From assembly GCA_051294375.1 (NCBI GenBank), contig CM119270.1:1556633-1620632 (forward strand): a stretch of 64,000 nucleotides of DNA, written 5' to 3'. The position numbers were made by a program, and so were the translations under genes. The stretch comes from Paraspadella gotoi (Eukaryota > Chaetognatha). Numbering within the stretch: position 1 is the stretch's first letter; the number at the start of each line of letters is the position of its first letter. Shown piece after piece: positions 22,508-33,117 of this stretch. The notes below the pieces were generated by a model that was not told the DNA's origin, ran no database searches, and was given only the letters and a program-made list of their open reading frames with translations.

Positions 22508-22508
<1 letters not shown>

Positions 22509-22575
22509 GGATTTTCCTCCATCCTCTTTCTGATTTTGAAGAAGACGGAAAAGGCGTGGCCAAAAAACTCGGTTT
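22508..22575 (+). CDS. Candidate short exon between CT and GA arrays
   Basis: A (CT)n array (22470-22505) runs into CCCTCAG, a good acceptor. The following sequence reads IFLHPLSDFEEDGKGVAKKL before a weak donor (CTCG|GTTTGA) and a GA array. The layout CT-exon-GA is symmetric, so the minus strand also shows a CT tract in front. The peptide is not recognised. Confidence 0.3.
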
Positions 22576-22699
22576 GATGAGAGAAGAGAGAGAGAGAGAG
22601 AGAGAGAGTGAGAGAGAAAGAAAGACACAGAGCCAGAGCGCCATCTTTGTTTTAAAGGAGGCAAATCGTTTGTGTTGTGTTCGTCCGAATTCCCTTCGG

Positions 22700-23502
22700 A
22701 GATTCTGAGGATTTTCAGTTGACGTTTCTTCTTCTTTCGTTGTTGTTTTTTTTTCGCTGACGTTTCTTGTTTTTTATTTTGTTTTGTTTGACGTTTCTTT
22801 CCTTTTTTCGATGCTGACGTTTTTTTCTTTGCTTCTATTTCGAATTCATATTTGTTACTCTTGCTTGATTTTTTTTATGATGAAATCAAATTGTCTCATT
22901 ACAATGAATCAACGTAATATAATATAATATTTGCTGACTTTTTACATTAAGCCACGTTCCGTTACGTTCAATTACTTTTATTCAATAGTTATTTGTTTCT
23001 GTTTAGGTACNNNNNNNNNNNNNNNNNNNNNNNNNNNNNNNNNNNNNNNNNNNNNNNNNNNNNNNNNNNNNNNNNNNNNNNNNNNNNNNNNNNNNNNNNN
23101 NNNNNNNNNNNNNNNNNNNNNNNNNNNNNNNNNNNNNNNNNNNNNNNNNNNNNNNNNNNNNNNNNNNNNNNNNNNNNNNNNNNNNNNNNNNNNNNNNNNN
23201 NNNNNNNNNNNNNNNNNNNNNNNNNNNNNNNNNNNNNNNNNNNNNNNNNNNNNNNNNNNNNNNNNNNNNNNNNNNNNNNNNNNNNNNNNNNNNNNNNNNN
23301 NNNNNNNNNNNNNNNNNNNNNNNNNNNNNNNNNNNNNNNNNNNNNNNNNNNNNNNNNNNNNNNNNNNNNNNNNNNNNNNCTACAATAAGTCCATGAAATT
23401 TAAATTTGAAAATTTCGTCACCCCCTCCTATCTCCATCTTGACAACGACCAATGATACTGCAATATGCAAATGAGATTTAAATTTCCTCCTTCTACTCTT
23501 AC
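22700..23502. other. Spacer with 369-N gap
   Basis: TTTCTT/GACGTTTCTT-type words, AT-rich DNA, and the gap 23011-23379. The last 120 bases are the intron side of the 23503 donor. Nothing coding is supported. Confidence 0.5.
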
Positions 23503-24086
23503 CTTGCGGCTGCCGATCCAGCCGGCCTCCCCACTGATTCACCCGGCCTCCCCACCGATCCAGCCGGCCTCCCCGCCGCCGACGGCCCCACTCTCTTCTT
23601 CGGCGCCTCCTCTTCCCCCGGCGCCTTCGGCCGAGCGGGCATCGGTCCGCCCGCTTCCACTTTGGCGTAGTCTGGATGCTCCTGTCTCTTTAACTGCGCC
23701 TCGATCCACTCGAAAGGAACCCAGACGGGGACCCTCACTCTGTTGATGCAATCGCAGGGACCCTTCCTTCTCTCCATCGGCATCTGTTCTCTGTCCTCTG
23801 TCCTCTGTCCGAGCGGCATCTGTCCTCCTCCGGGCGGCACCTGTCCTCCTCCGCGCGGCACCTCCCCCGGTTCCATCTCCAAATCTTCGGCTTCGTCGCC
23901 GGCGCCTTTTCGTCCGCCTCTTCCAACTCGATCGAAGATGGAACCGCGGCCAGGCGGCGCCGATCCGGATTGTGACGATTCCATCCCTTGAGCGCGGCCA
24001 GGTGGCGCCGATCCGGATCCTTTCGATTCCATCATTTGAGCGCCATCTGGCGGCAAGAGGCTGAAGTCGGGCTCTCCGGGGGGGAA
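23503..24086 (-). CDS. Exon of unrecognised minus-strand gene (584 nt)
   Basis: Runs from a TTTTCAAG acceptor to CCGCAAG|GTAAGAG, a near-perfect donor. It is open throughout in one frame starting FPPGEPDFSLLPPDGAQMME. It joins in phase 0 to the exon at 25304-25420. Visible features: a 16-residue tandem pair (MESKGSGSAPPGRAQG / MESSQSGSAPPGRGS), an acidic stretch, three Pro/Gly/Gln heptads (PRGGGQV-like), a more ordered segment CDCINRVRVPVWVPFEWIEA followed by QLKRQEHPDYAKVE, then three GRPAGSV-like octads. Third codon positions are GC-rich, unlike the AT-rich flanks. The protein is mostly disordered by composition. I do not recognise it. The next exon would lie in or beyond the gap at 23011. 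Confidence 0.72.
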
Positions 24087-24159
24087 CTTGAAAAGGGGGG
24101 AGGGGGGCGGTGGAAGGAGGTAAGGTTGGGGTAGGGAAGGGGAGTGGGAAAAGATGAGA

Positions 24160-24239
24160 TTTATTTATTGTTGTTGTTGTTCTTCTTTTTATTGTTGGAA
24201 AGTAGTTTCAGTTGTTTTTATCGTCGTTTGACACTCTCC

Positions 24240-24288
<49 letters not shown>

Positions 24289-25062
24289 GACATGCTTATT
24301 TCTTAAAAAGAATCGCTGACTTGCCGACATTTTATGAGCTTTCAACTTTGGACTGTTGATCTCTCTGTTTGGACTGTCTGTCCATCTGTCTGTCCGTTAT
24401 TCAATCTATTTATCGGTCTGTATGTTTATCTATCTTTCTACTTTTCCGTCTCTATGTTTTACTCTCAATCAGCCTTTCCTAGTATACAACGATAACGATT
24501 TAAATTTTAAAAATAAATCGCATTAAAAGGATATTAATCTTCTATTTAGAAAACGAGGTCGTCGCCCGACTCGAGACGGAGACTCAGATAACCTTTTCGT
24601 TACGGTCATCTGCTCCGTTATTCCTTGGGGTTGATCNNNNNNNNNNNNNNNNNNNNNNNNNNNNNNNNNNNNNNNNNNNNNNNNNNNNNNNNNNNNNNNN
24701 NNNNNNNNNNNNNNNNNNNNNNNNNNNNNNNNNNNNNNNNNNNNNNNNNNNNNNNNNNNNNNNNNNNNNNNNNNNNNNNNNNNNNNNNNNNNNNNNNNNN
24801 NNNNNNNNNNNNNNNNNNNNNNNNNNNNNNNNNNNNNNNNNNNNNNNNNNNNNNNNNNNNNNNNNNNNNNGGTAAGTATTTAAACCGTTACAAAATTGTG
24901 TCAAGAAATTTGAAGAAATCTCCAAAGGGAAGAAACGTGTCCCTCTCATGCTTCATGACCCTCGTGAGAATTCGGATTTTGCTCTAGATTTGCGGCAACC
25001 TGCGGAAGTTTGCTGCAATCGATAACATTCTTTGTCTTCTTGTGAACGAATCGTCAGCAGAA

Positions 25063-25110
<48 letters not shown>

Positions 25111-25303
25111 TCTTCTCCTTCGTCACCGTCGACGTCACCACCGTCATTGTCAGCAATATAATTTAATTGCAGCCTCGCTGTCATTAATTTATCATCTTTT
25201 TTTTCACTTTCATCTTCGTCTTCTTTGTCATCATCTTTTTGTCATCAATTCTTCAACATTGTTAACCCCACCCACCGTCAGCCCAGCGCCTTCCTCGACT
25301 TAC
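24160..25303. other. Intron of the unrecognised gene
   Basis: Lies between the 25304 donor and the 24086 acceptor (minus strand) and includes a CT array (24240-24287), CTGTCTGTCC words, the 234-N gap 24637-24870 and a (GTC)n array at 25064-25110. A GGTAAGTATT stands directly after the gap on the plus strand, which would be a donor if an exon of another gene sits in the gap. Confidence 0.5.
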
Positions 25304-25420
25304 CCGCCCAAAGTCAAGCTCGTCCTTTGGCTTCGGCGCCGCTGGGAGGTGCGAAGGTGGGACCCAGGTCATCCCTCCACTTGGCAGAGGCGGCGCTGGG
25401 AGAGGCTTTTTCTTTTTTGG
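25304..25420 (-). CDS. Proline/lysine-rich exon, both splice sites strong
   Basis: 117 nt, from TTTTTTCCTTACAG to GGGCGG|GTAAGT, exactly 39 codons: PKKKKPLPAPPLPSGG, MTWVPPSHLPAAPKPK, DELDFGR. Phase 0 at both ends, so it could be skipped or duplicated without changing frame. It continues in frame into 24086-23503 (DELDFGR then FPPGEPDF). The peptide is proline-rich and possibly an SH3/WW-type ligand region; this is inference from composition only. Confidence 0.72.
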
Positions 25421-25696
25421 CTGTAAGGAAAAAAGAGAGAGATTGTCGTTCTTCTGTGGATCATCATGACTTTTGTGCATCTTCTGAGAATTGTTAAAGC
25501 CTGCTGTTTTATGTTTAATATACCCAGCTCCTTCACGCGTCAGAATGATTATTTCTTATTTTTATTGTTACCAGCGCACCTTCCTACGACATTTTACTTA
25601 ATCCTTTCGCTCTCTCTTGACTCTACTAAGATCGGTGCTCTGCGTTCTCTTTCGTTGATGCTGCCATTGTACGGCGCTCTCTGGCATCGGGTCATG

Positions 25697-25789
25697 TGTG
25701 CTGCGAGAAAGGTGGGACCGGTGGCAGGTCATCCCTACCACTTGGCTAGAGGCGGGTGGAGGCTGGGGAGTAGGCTTTTTCTTTTTTGG
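25697..25789 (-). pseudogene. Partial duplicate of the 25304 exon
   Basis: Begins at the same TTTCCTTACAG acceptor, shares the CCAAAAAAGAAAAAGCCT start and the ...AGCCAAGTGG...GGGATGACCTG middle, then diverges before the donor. No consensus donor is seen at the equivalent place. It is a tandem exon duplication that lost its 3' half, or a repeat created by assembly. Confidence 0.55.
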
Positions 25790-25989
25790 CTGTAAGGAAA
25801 GAATTTTATGGAGGAATAAGAAGGTCTCTCAGGCTCTCTGCGCTCTCTCACGGCTCATCTGTCAGCTGCGCTCCGCTCGGCTCTCCTCTCTCCTACGGTC
25901 GGCTCGGTCAGACGTCGAGTCGTCCTTCTCTCGTGCTCCAGTCTCTACTGGCGTTCTCTCTCCAGATCACGGGCCCTCATGCTTCTTAG

Positions 25990-26133
25990 TGCTTCGGCGG
26001 CTGACTGCGGTTCAATAGAAGAAGGTCTTTCGGTCCGCGCCGGGTTGATGGACTGCGGAGGTAGAGTCCGAGAGCTTGCGGAGCGCATCCCAGGCGCAGT
26101 GACCGTCAGTGGCGCTCCGGGAACATCCCACCC
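25990..26133 (-). CDS. Candidate exon after the GA/CT intron
   Basis: After a GCTCTGAG acceptor, the phase set by the upstream donor (phase 1) gives GVGCSRSATDGHCAWDALRK, then LSDSTSAVHQPGADRKTFFY and a TGA. A second frame of the same DNA reads QSINPARTERPSSIEPQSAA, then EALRSMRARDLERERQ and a stop. An indel may therefore separate two halves of one frame. I see no clear donor at its end. It is either a terminal exon of a short isoform or an exon damaged by an assembly error. Confidence 0.42.
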
Positions 26134-26472
26134 CTCAGAGCGGAGAGAGAGAAAGAGAGAGGAGAGGAGAGAGAGGAGAGAGAGGAACGAGAGAGAGAGG
26201 AGAGAGAGATGAGAGGAGAGTAGGGTGGGAGAGAAGGAGAGGAGGAGAGGGAGAGGAGAAAATAAATAAAAACAGAAAACGTTAAAGAAAAGACCACATT
26301 TTACTCAAAATCTGCTGCTCTCTCTCCTCTCTCGTCGAGCTCTCTGCGCTCCCCCTCTCGTCGTCTCGTCGCTCTCTCCTCTCTCTCTCCGTCTCTCTCT
26401 CTCTCTACTCTTTGTTCTCCCCGCTCTCTCTCTCGTCTCGCTCTCTCCTCTCCTTCCTCCGTCCCTACATAC
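26134..26472 (-). other. 339-bp intron, GA-rich 5' half and CT-rich 3' half
   Basis: Donor GACG|GTATGT, acceptor CTCTGAG. On the transcript strand the first ~150 bases after the donor (26460-26318) are GA-rich, and the last ~130 before the acceptor (26265-26136) are CT-rich, with about 50 bases between. The arms could pair and bring the two splice sites together. Confidence 0.6.
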
Positions 26473-26639
26473 CGTCCTCCAAAACTCTCAGCAGGAACTC
26501 GTACGATGATCCATCCGTTCTTGCTGTTATTTTNNNNNNNNNNNNNNNNNNNNNNNNNCTTCCTGAGTCGGACGTCGTACGGTTCTCTCGGTTCGTAGTC
26601 GTACATCGCTTGTGCGCAATGGATTCGCCAGTCTATCAC
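26473..26639 (-). CDS. Exon of unrecognised gene, interrupted by a 25-N gap
   Basis: Acceptor CTCCCTCCGCAG with about 200 bases of pyrimidine-rich DNA before it; donor GACG|GTATGT. The phase from the preceding exon gives GDRLANPLRTSDVRLRTERT then VRRPTQE, the gap (26534-26558), and then ITARTDGSSYEFLLRVLEDG. An alternative frame reads VIDWRIHCAQAMYDYEPREP. The gap length is nominal, so the frame after it is independent. Not recognised. Confidence 0.55.
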
Positions 26640-26927
26640 CTGCGGAGGGAGATAAAAGGGAGAAGGAAGTGGGAAGTGGGAAGAAGGGAGAAGAAGGGAA
26701 GGAATTGGGGGAGAAGGGAAGGACAGGGAAGGAGACAGGGTGAGGGAAAGGGAAGGGAAAAAAGAAAAAAAAATGCCAGAGAGGAATACAAGACAGAGAA
26801 GAAGAAGGAAAAGGAAAGGAAAGGAAATGAAAAGGGAAAACATTAAGTGAAGACTCTGAAAAAGATTACGATTAAATAATAATAATAATAACGAGGCGCT
26901 TTCGGAGAACTGTGCCAACCCAGGAAC

Positions 26928-27045
26928 CTGAATCTTGGAGTCGTCTCTCCAAGTCTCCGGTCCAGGATCTTTCTTGTTCGACGTGTTGAGATTTCCAAAG
27001 GAGAGAGGACCCGATGTTCGGTCGGGGAGACGACGGCCTTCGAAC
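26928..27045 (-). CDS. Exon of unrecognised gene (118 nt, phase 0 to 1)
   Basis: Bounded by CCCCCTTTCTCCCTCAG and GATTCAG|GTTCCTGG. In the phase given by the upstream exon it is fully open: VRRPSSPRPNIGSSLLWKSQ then HVEQERSWTGDLERRLQDS, leaving one base that combines with the next exon as Gly. The frame looks helical and charged in its second half. No family recognised. Confidence 0.62.
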
Positions 27046-27451
27046 CTGAGGGAGAAAGGGGGAGAGGGAGGAGGGAGGGTTGAGAGAAGAGGAGGAGGAG
27101 GAAGTGGAGGAAGAGGATGAGAGGAAAGAGGAGGAGTAGGAGGAGGACCGTCTGAATAATCGCCTTCCCCCTGGCGGGTGGCTCGGGGCGACGTCAGGGC
27201 TTCTTTCAATTTTTTTTCTTTTCTTTTTTCTTTTCTTTTTTTTACCCAAGGGGGAATATTTTTTATTTTAATGTTACCAAAGAGTCGTCCACCTAATGGT
27301 CAAAAATATATTCAACCAGGGGCAGCACATTGGGGCCGCTACATTTTATCTCCCATTTATTTCGGACTAACGCCTCTTTCAACTTTGCTGCAACACCATC
27401 TTAACACCGTCATCTCACTTAAGCTTTCTAAACACTCCTTCAGACACTTAC

Positions 27452-27902
27452 CTTTTCTCTCGTTCCTTCTACCTCTCGCTCTCTGCTCTCTTCTCTCTCT
27501 CTATCTCTCTCTCGATCTCTACATCTCTTCTCTCGGTCTCTGCCTCTCTGCTCTCTTCTCTCATGCTCTCTCAGCTCACATCCACTTTGAACTGGGGCCG
27601 GCAAATGACTTCCTTCAGCTCCCCTTCTCCGTCTCTCTCTCTCGCCTTCGCCGCATCGCTTGCCGCCCTTCGCCCTCTCGACGCGCCTCGTGCCGGCTCT
27701 CTTTCCTCCTCCTCCTCCTCTTCTTCCATCCTTCTCTATCCTGCCTTCTCTTCGTCCTGTCTCTCCTGCCTGCGCAGCCGCGATGGATGCCGTGGCGCAG
27801 GCGGATTGAGCCGGGCGCGGTGAGGAGGTGGGGCCTTGGAGGACGTGAAAGTCGACGTTGTGGGGCGCCTTGGAGGGAGGGAGAGACGCGGACTTGTGGG
27901 CG
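27452..27902 (-). CDS. Exon encoding an Arg/Glu mixed-charge segment
   Basis: One frame is open for 160 codons (27931 down to 27452) and ends exactly at AAAAG|GTAAGT, phase 0. A plausible acceptor is CTACCCCCCCACGAG at 27903. The start is Ser/Pro/Ala-rich (HKSASLPPSKAPHNVDFHVL then QGPTSSPRPAQSACATASIA). The middle is Gly/Arg-rich. The end is an Arg/Glu/Asp run (RDREKRCRDRERDREREESR) encoded by a diverged GA tract. Mixed-charge tails like this are common in nuclear RNA-binding proteins, but no RNA-binding domain is visible here. GA-biased DNA has few stops in this orientation, which weakens the ORF argument. The splice sites are the stronger evidence. Confidence 0.5.
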
Positions 27903-27951
27903 CTCGTGGGGGGGTAGTGAGGAAGGAGCGATCACGAATTTCGATGCTCGT

Positions 27952-27974
27952 GAAGAGAGAGAGAGAGAGAGAGG

Positions 27975-28022
<48 letters not shown>
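27952..28022. repeat. (GA)n array upstream of the mixed-charge exon
   Basis: On the minus strand this is (CT)n, about 50 bases before the proposed acceptor at 27903. 28030-28617 beyond it is AT-rich DNA with no feature I can support. Confidence 0.8.
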
Positions 28023-28025
<3 letters not shown>

Positions 28026-28642
28026 TGAGACGGTACAGTAAGCTTTTGTTTCTTACTTGCGATAAACTGGAGCGGAGTGGATAGTCTCCACTATGAGTTG
28101 AAATCAGCTGTGCAGCTTTGAGGCCAATAGATGCAGGAACGGTGTAGGTTTATTGGGGCCGTTTGAGGATTTTTAAAAATTCAAAAAAATTGCCGCTTCA
28201 GGAACCCACATAAAGAATTTTTTTTACAATATTGGTGCTGTAACGCGGTTTAATTGAAAGCAGATCCTACTTCATTTTTCTTTGCTCATGATATATCCAG
28301 ACGGCCCTACATAATGGGATGTAGAAATTTTTTAATTTAATTTTATTTATATTTGTTTTAAAAAAAATTAAATTCCTACAAAAAAAAAAATTCAAGAGTA
28401 TTGACCTAAAAAGGTCGCAAGGTATATTAATTGCCATTTTGTATTAGTACAAAATGAGTTACTTTGAAAGAGAACCCAGTTTTAAAATGAATAAAAAACC
28501 AAACTTAAATTTTGAAAGAAACTTATGTTAAATACCAAGAAATACTTGTTTTTGAAAATTCTAAAAAATATATCATAAGTCCTTTAAAACTAATTAATAT
28601 TATAAAAATGAATGGGTNNNNNNNNNNNNNNNNNNNNNNNNN

Positions 28643-29051
28643 TTCCACCCGTCCTCCAAACCAACCCAGACAACTTGGTCGAGGACAGCCCCGCCTTCGA
28701 CGTCCGCAAACCGAGCGCCCCCTTCGAAGGCGCCACCGCCAGCGCCCCCTTCGACGTCCCTATCGCCAACGCCGATTTCGTCCGCGCGGCCTGTAACGAC
28801 GCCGGTTCTTCTTCCTCCTCCTCCGGCGGCGCCGCGCCCGAATACGCGTCGAAAGGATGACGACGATGTCGAGAATATTTGGTCGGAGGTTTGACCGGCG
28901 CCGTGTAGGCGACCGTCGACGAACGCGGGGACATAGCGGCGTCGTTTTGGTTGCCACTCAAAGGGGCGGCTTCGGCGGCGTCGGCGGCGTCGTTGTCCGT
29001 GACGTCGGTTATGAGTTTGAGGAAAGAGTCGGTTTCGGTGGCTTCCAGTTC
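28643..29051 (-). CDS. Exon of unrecognised gene, 3' end in a gap
   Basis: Open for its whole length after a CTCAAG acceptor (29052 or 29060), reading ELEATETDSFLKLITDVTDN, then DAADAAEAAPLSGNQNDAAM, then SPRSSTVAYTAPVKPPTKYS, RHRRHPFDAYSGAAPPEEEE and a Ser/Ala/Lys repeat part (TSKGALA, PSKGALG, TSKAGLS). GC-rich third positions match the exons at 23.5-27.9 kb, suggesting one gene. The acidic Glu run and the TSK/PSKGAL-type repeats look disordered. The exon runs into the 25-N gap at 28618-28642. Family not recognised. Confidence 0.62.
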
Positions 29052-29085
29052 CTTGAGATCTTGAGGGAGATTTGATTTGACTCAT

Positions 29086-29290
29086 TTGATTGAATTTGAT
29101 TGATTGATTGATTTTATTTGATTGATTTGATTTGATTTTATTGAATGATTTGATTGATTTGATTAATTCATTGATTGATGGATTGATTTGATTGATTTGA
29201 ATGATTTGATTGATTTGATTGAATTTGATTGATTTGATTGTTTTAATTGTTTCGATTGATTTGATTGATTGACAGATTGTTTTGATTTTT
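29086..29290. repeat. (TTGA)n-type array
   Basis: About 200 bases of TTGATT/TTTGATTGA words. Similar shorter arrays lie at 31985-32100. 29300-29990 contains CTCCTCCTT-rich and AT-rich DNA without a supported gene. Confidence 0.85.
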
Positions 29291-29999
29291 TAATTTTTTT
29301 TTTTTGAGTGGATGTTTTAAAGTTTACTTTCTACTAATTTTATAATTGATTGTCTGATTCGATTGACTTGATTCGACTTGATAGATTCACTTGTTCCACC
29401 AATTAACGTATTTCATTGATCTTTACAGATATGATTATCAGATTGATTGATTGGTTGAGAAATTGATTGCTTGGATCCTCACCGAAATCTCTCTGTTCCC
29501 AAGATCTCTTCCTCGTTAACTTCCTCCCTCTCTCCTCCTTCTCCTCCTCCTCTTCCTCCTCTCCTTCCTTCCTCCTTCCTTCTCTCTGCTTCTTCTCTTT
29601 CCTCATTTCTTTGCTTTTCGTTCGACGAATGATTTAAATTTTGTTTATATATATAAAAACAAACAAACAAAAAATCCCCCCCTTACTTTCTCAATTCAAA
29701 AATCTTTTCTCTCTCGCGTTAGGAAATATTTAATCAAATGATAAATTAATGATTCTCTTGAGATTCTACTTTTGCCTAATGTCGACGAGTTTCTTTTTTT
29801 AAAAAAAAATAATAAATTCGTCACTAAACGGCGGCCGGGATGTTATTAAAAAAGCGCTATCGACTACAACAATAACAATAATAAGAAAAAGTCTGAAAAA
29901 AAAATAAAGAGAAAAAATTCTAAGAAAAGTCGCTTCGTTTTTGCGATAAGCGGGAGAATGTAGGGGGGAGAAGTAAAGGGAGGGAATTATATATGTGGA

Positions 30000-30081
30000 G
30001 GGAGTGAGTGAGAGAGAGAAGAGAGAGATGAGAAGAGTAAGGAGAGGGAGAGAAGAGTGGAAGAGAGAGAGAGAAGAGAGA

Positions 30082-30119
<38 letters not shown>

Positions 30120-31848
30120 AAAAAAATGGAAGGAGGTGAGAAATAAAAGTAATAAAAGAGTAAAGTGAAAAGAGGAGAGATAAGAATTGAAGGGGAAAAA
30201 AGGCACTGTTTTCCGAAAACAACCCTTATTTGCTTTTCTATTTTTTAAACCTAAATATTCAACAATAACCTTTTAACAAATACTTAAAGTTTAATCCCTC
30301 ATCAGGTAACCCTGACCTGTCCCGTAACAATGACCTCAAATCTAATACTTATCTTTCGCCTCTAAACTCATCATGCAAACCTAAAAACTTTTTGATTCAG
30401 AATTTAAGCGGAAATAGGCAGTTTTTTGAAAATATGGTAGGAAAGAATATCGGAATTATAAAGGGGAAAAAAAGAATAAAAGAAAAGAAGGAAGGCAGAA
30501 GATAAGAACAACGACGACAACAACAACAACAACGAAAAGAAGAATATATCGATTTCGACAGAAAAAAAGGAAAAAAAAAATCGTTTCTTTCTCCAATTTA
30601 AATATTTTCTCCATCGAATATAAAAACAAAACAAAACAAAACAATATTCATCTCTCGTTTCGCGTTTGTTTACATTTGTTTAGTTTTTTATGATTTCGTT
30701 TTTTTTTCAAATTACATGTATGACAAAAACGAACAAACAAAGACAATCTCAAGGTACAGCGTTCAACGCTTATATCATCGCTTCTAAACTGTTTTTTCAC
30801 CCTCTTTTCTTGACAGATTAATTATCCCGCATCCAAAAAGACTGTATTATTTCTTCTAATCAATCATTTAATCAATTAAACTACTAATACGCGTCGCCGC
30901 TACCGAACAAAAGAACAAAGAAAAAAAAACTACAATAATAATAATGATAATAATCATAAGACAAAGATAAACAATAATTAAAAACAAACAAAACAAAACA
31001 AAACAAAAAAAAAAACAAAAGTGGAAAACGAAAGTCAAACGCCCCCTTGACATTTAACAACAGTTAAAAAAAATCGAGATTAAAAAAAAAAAACGAAAAG
31101 ATTTAAAAAACTAAATCCACGACAACAACAACAACAACAATAACGACGACGACGCCAGTATTTTTTTTTCTCTCTCCTTTTGATCGAAGGTACAGTGAAA
31201 ACCTATTTAAACTAGAGGAAATTATTACAGATTTTTATCAGATTTTTATCAGATTTTATATTATTGAGTTTGTACGTATATGAAAAAAAATATAATTACC
31301 AAAATATCTATACTTATTACGGTAATTGGGTTCAATTATCTTTCAGTGTCTTAAAGTATTGGACATAGGTTTAAAAATTGCCCCAATTTATTTTAAAATT
31401 TCGGATTAAATTGGTTTTTATTAGGCAATAGATAAAGATTAGAATTATGAGTGGGGAGATTTGGATTAAGAATTAAGGTTTAGATAATAAGGATTAGATT
31501 TTTGGATTCGGATTAAGTTTATGGGATTTGGTTACTAATTTGCTTAGAAAATAAATTTAAGTAAAGGAAATAACGGGCTTTCGTAAAAGAAAAGCCCCTT
31601 AAATGAATATCTAACTAATTATTACAACGTTTTATTTCTGGTTTTCACTGGGAAACTTCTAATTTCTAAGAGCCTTTTTAATCCTCGACTGAAAAAAAAA
31701 GAAGAAAAAAAGTCAAAAGAGAAAAAGAAAAGAAATGAATTTCTAAGAAATCGCGCGATTTATATAAATAGATTTTTCAGCGATAAAAATTTACTTTTAT
31801 TAAAAGACGAAGATTAAAAAAAGGAAAAAAAAGGAAAACAACTTATGA
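30000..31848. other. GA-rich tract then AT-rich spacer
   Basis: 30000-30120 is GA-rich. (AAC)n runs are at 30510-30532 and 31117-31160, and GGATTAAG-type words at 31430-31510. No gene or domain is recognised. The hydrophobic minus-strand ORFs are translations of these repeats. Confidence 0.5.
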
Positions 31849-31980
31849 AAAAAAAGAAGGGAAGGGGAAGAAAAATGCTTTCCCGGGACCCGCGGCAACA
31901 ACAACAACAACAACGTAGAGACAGATTCGCTTCTCGGCGCTTCAAAATTATCCTTACACCCGCATACTGCAGCTTTTAAG
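31849..31980 (+). CDS. Candidate exon ending at AAG|GTGAGT
   Basis: The frame ending at the strong donor (31980/31981) reads GEEKCFPGTRG, a short poly-Asn from (AAC)n, then VETDSLLGASKLSLHPHTAA and FK. The splice site is near-perfect and the last 25 codons look coding. No convincing acceptor is visible in the A-rich DNA upstream, and no ATG lies in this frame, so it may be the first or an untranslated exon. Confidence 0.35.
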
Positions 31981-31984
31981 GTGA

Positions 31985-33018
31985 GTTTGAGATTGATTGA
32001 TTTAATGCTTGATTGATTGATTGATTTGGTGATCGATGGATAAATGAGTGTTTGATTCAACGATTTATTGATTTATAGTTTGATTGACTGATTGATTGAT
32101 TAATGTATAAAAACAAATCGCACTAGATATTTCGGGAAGATGAAATGGTTCACGTTTTTTGAAAAATAAACAAAGGAATTTTTGAAAAAAAAAACTATTT
32201 TTGTTTATTAACGAAAGCGTAAAAAGATGACTTTAAAATTCTTTTTTAAAAGATAAACAGTGTTTATTAAACACTTAATGAACATAAAATGCTTCTGCCA
32301 TCAATGTGGAAAATTCTTACTTTTCTGCTTCTAAGTTAATTCCATCTGGATTTTCCGTATCGAATTCCATTAAATTTCTAGATCCACTTTTTCGCTTATG
32401 ATTTTCTTCCATTTTGATTTCTCATTTTATTTTCTGCATCTGAGACTTTCGCTTCTAATTCCATTAAATTTCCACATCACACATCACACCCGCTTCTAAG
32501 TCGTTCCATTCCGTTTCCGCTTCTAATTCCACTCCTGCTATCGATTCCATTTCTCTCGGTTTCGCTCCATCAAATCTTTAAGTCACCAGAAACAAAAGAG
32601 CATCAAGATTGAATGGAAAGACCGAAGACGACGACGACGACGACGACAATGGAGATGACGATGATGAAGACAACAATGACGACGGTGAAGACGACGATAA
32701 TAAAGACGACGACGACGATGATGACGACTCTGAACAACAAAGTTGGCCATTCAATATTCAATCTCATTTCGGAATTCATTCTTGAATGCATTCACAACTG
32801 ACTCACGGTTTTTCTGACATTCGTTCATAATTCATCAATTCGTTTGATTAACTCCTCTTTCATTAAACACAAAAAGAAAAAAAAGAAAAGAAAAAAGATA
32901 TTAAATGAAAATAAGGATTGGATTCTGTTGCGTCCGAGAAATTCATGAGCAGCAAAAAAAGGGCTGGAAGTGGGTTGACTTGGCTTCTTTTCCTAATGGC
33001 CAATGGAATAGATGGAGC
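31985..33018. other. Spacer with (GATT)n and (GAC)n arrays
   Basis: (GATT)n at 31985-32100, TTCCATT-type words at 32330-32560 and (GACGAC)n at 32621-32730. The ORFs over the arrays are shadows. The 40-codon frame at 32905-33020 is not recognised. Confidence 0.5.
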
Positions 33019-33037
33019 ATAGAGGGAGAGAGAGAGA

Positions 33038-33117
<80 letters not shown>

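Noticed and set aside
26301-27209. 302-codon minus-strand ORF read as a single exon
   Set aside because: It runs through clear splice sites (27046, 26927, 26640, 26472) and pyrimidine-rich introns; the exon model explains the coding-like parts better.
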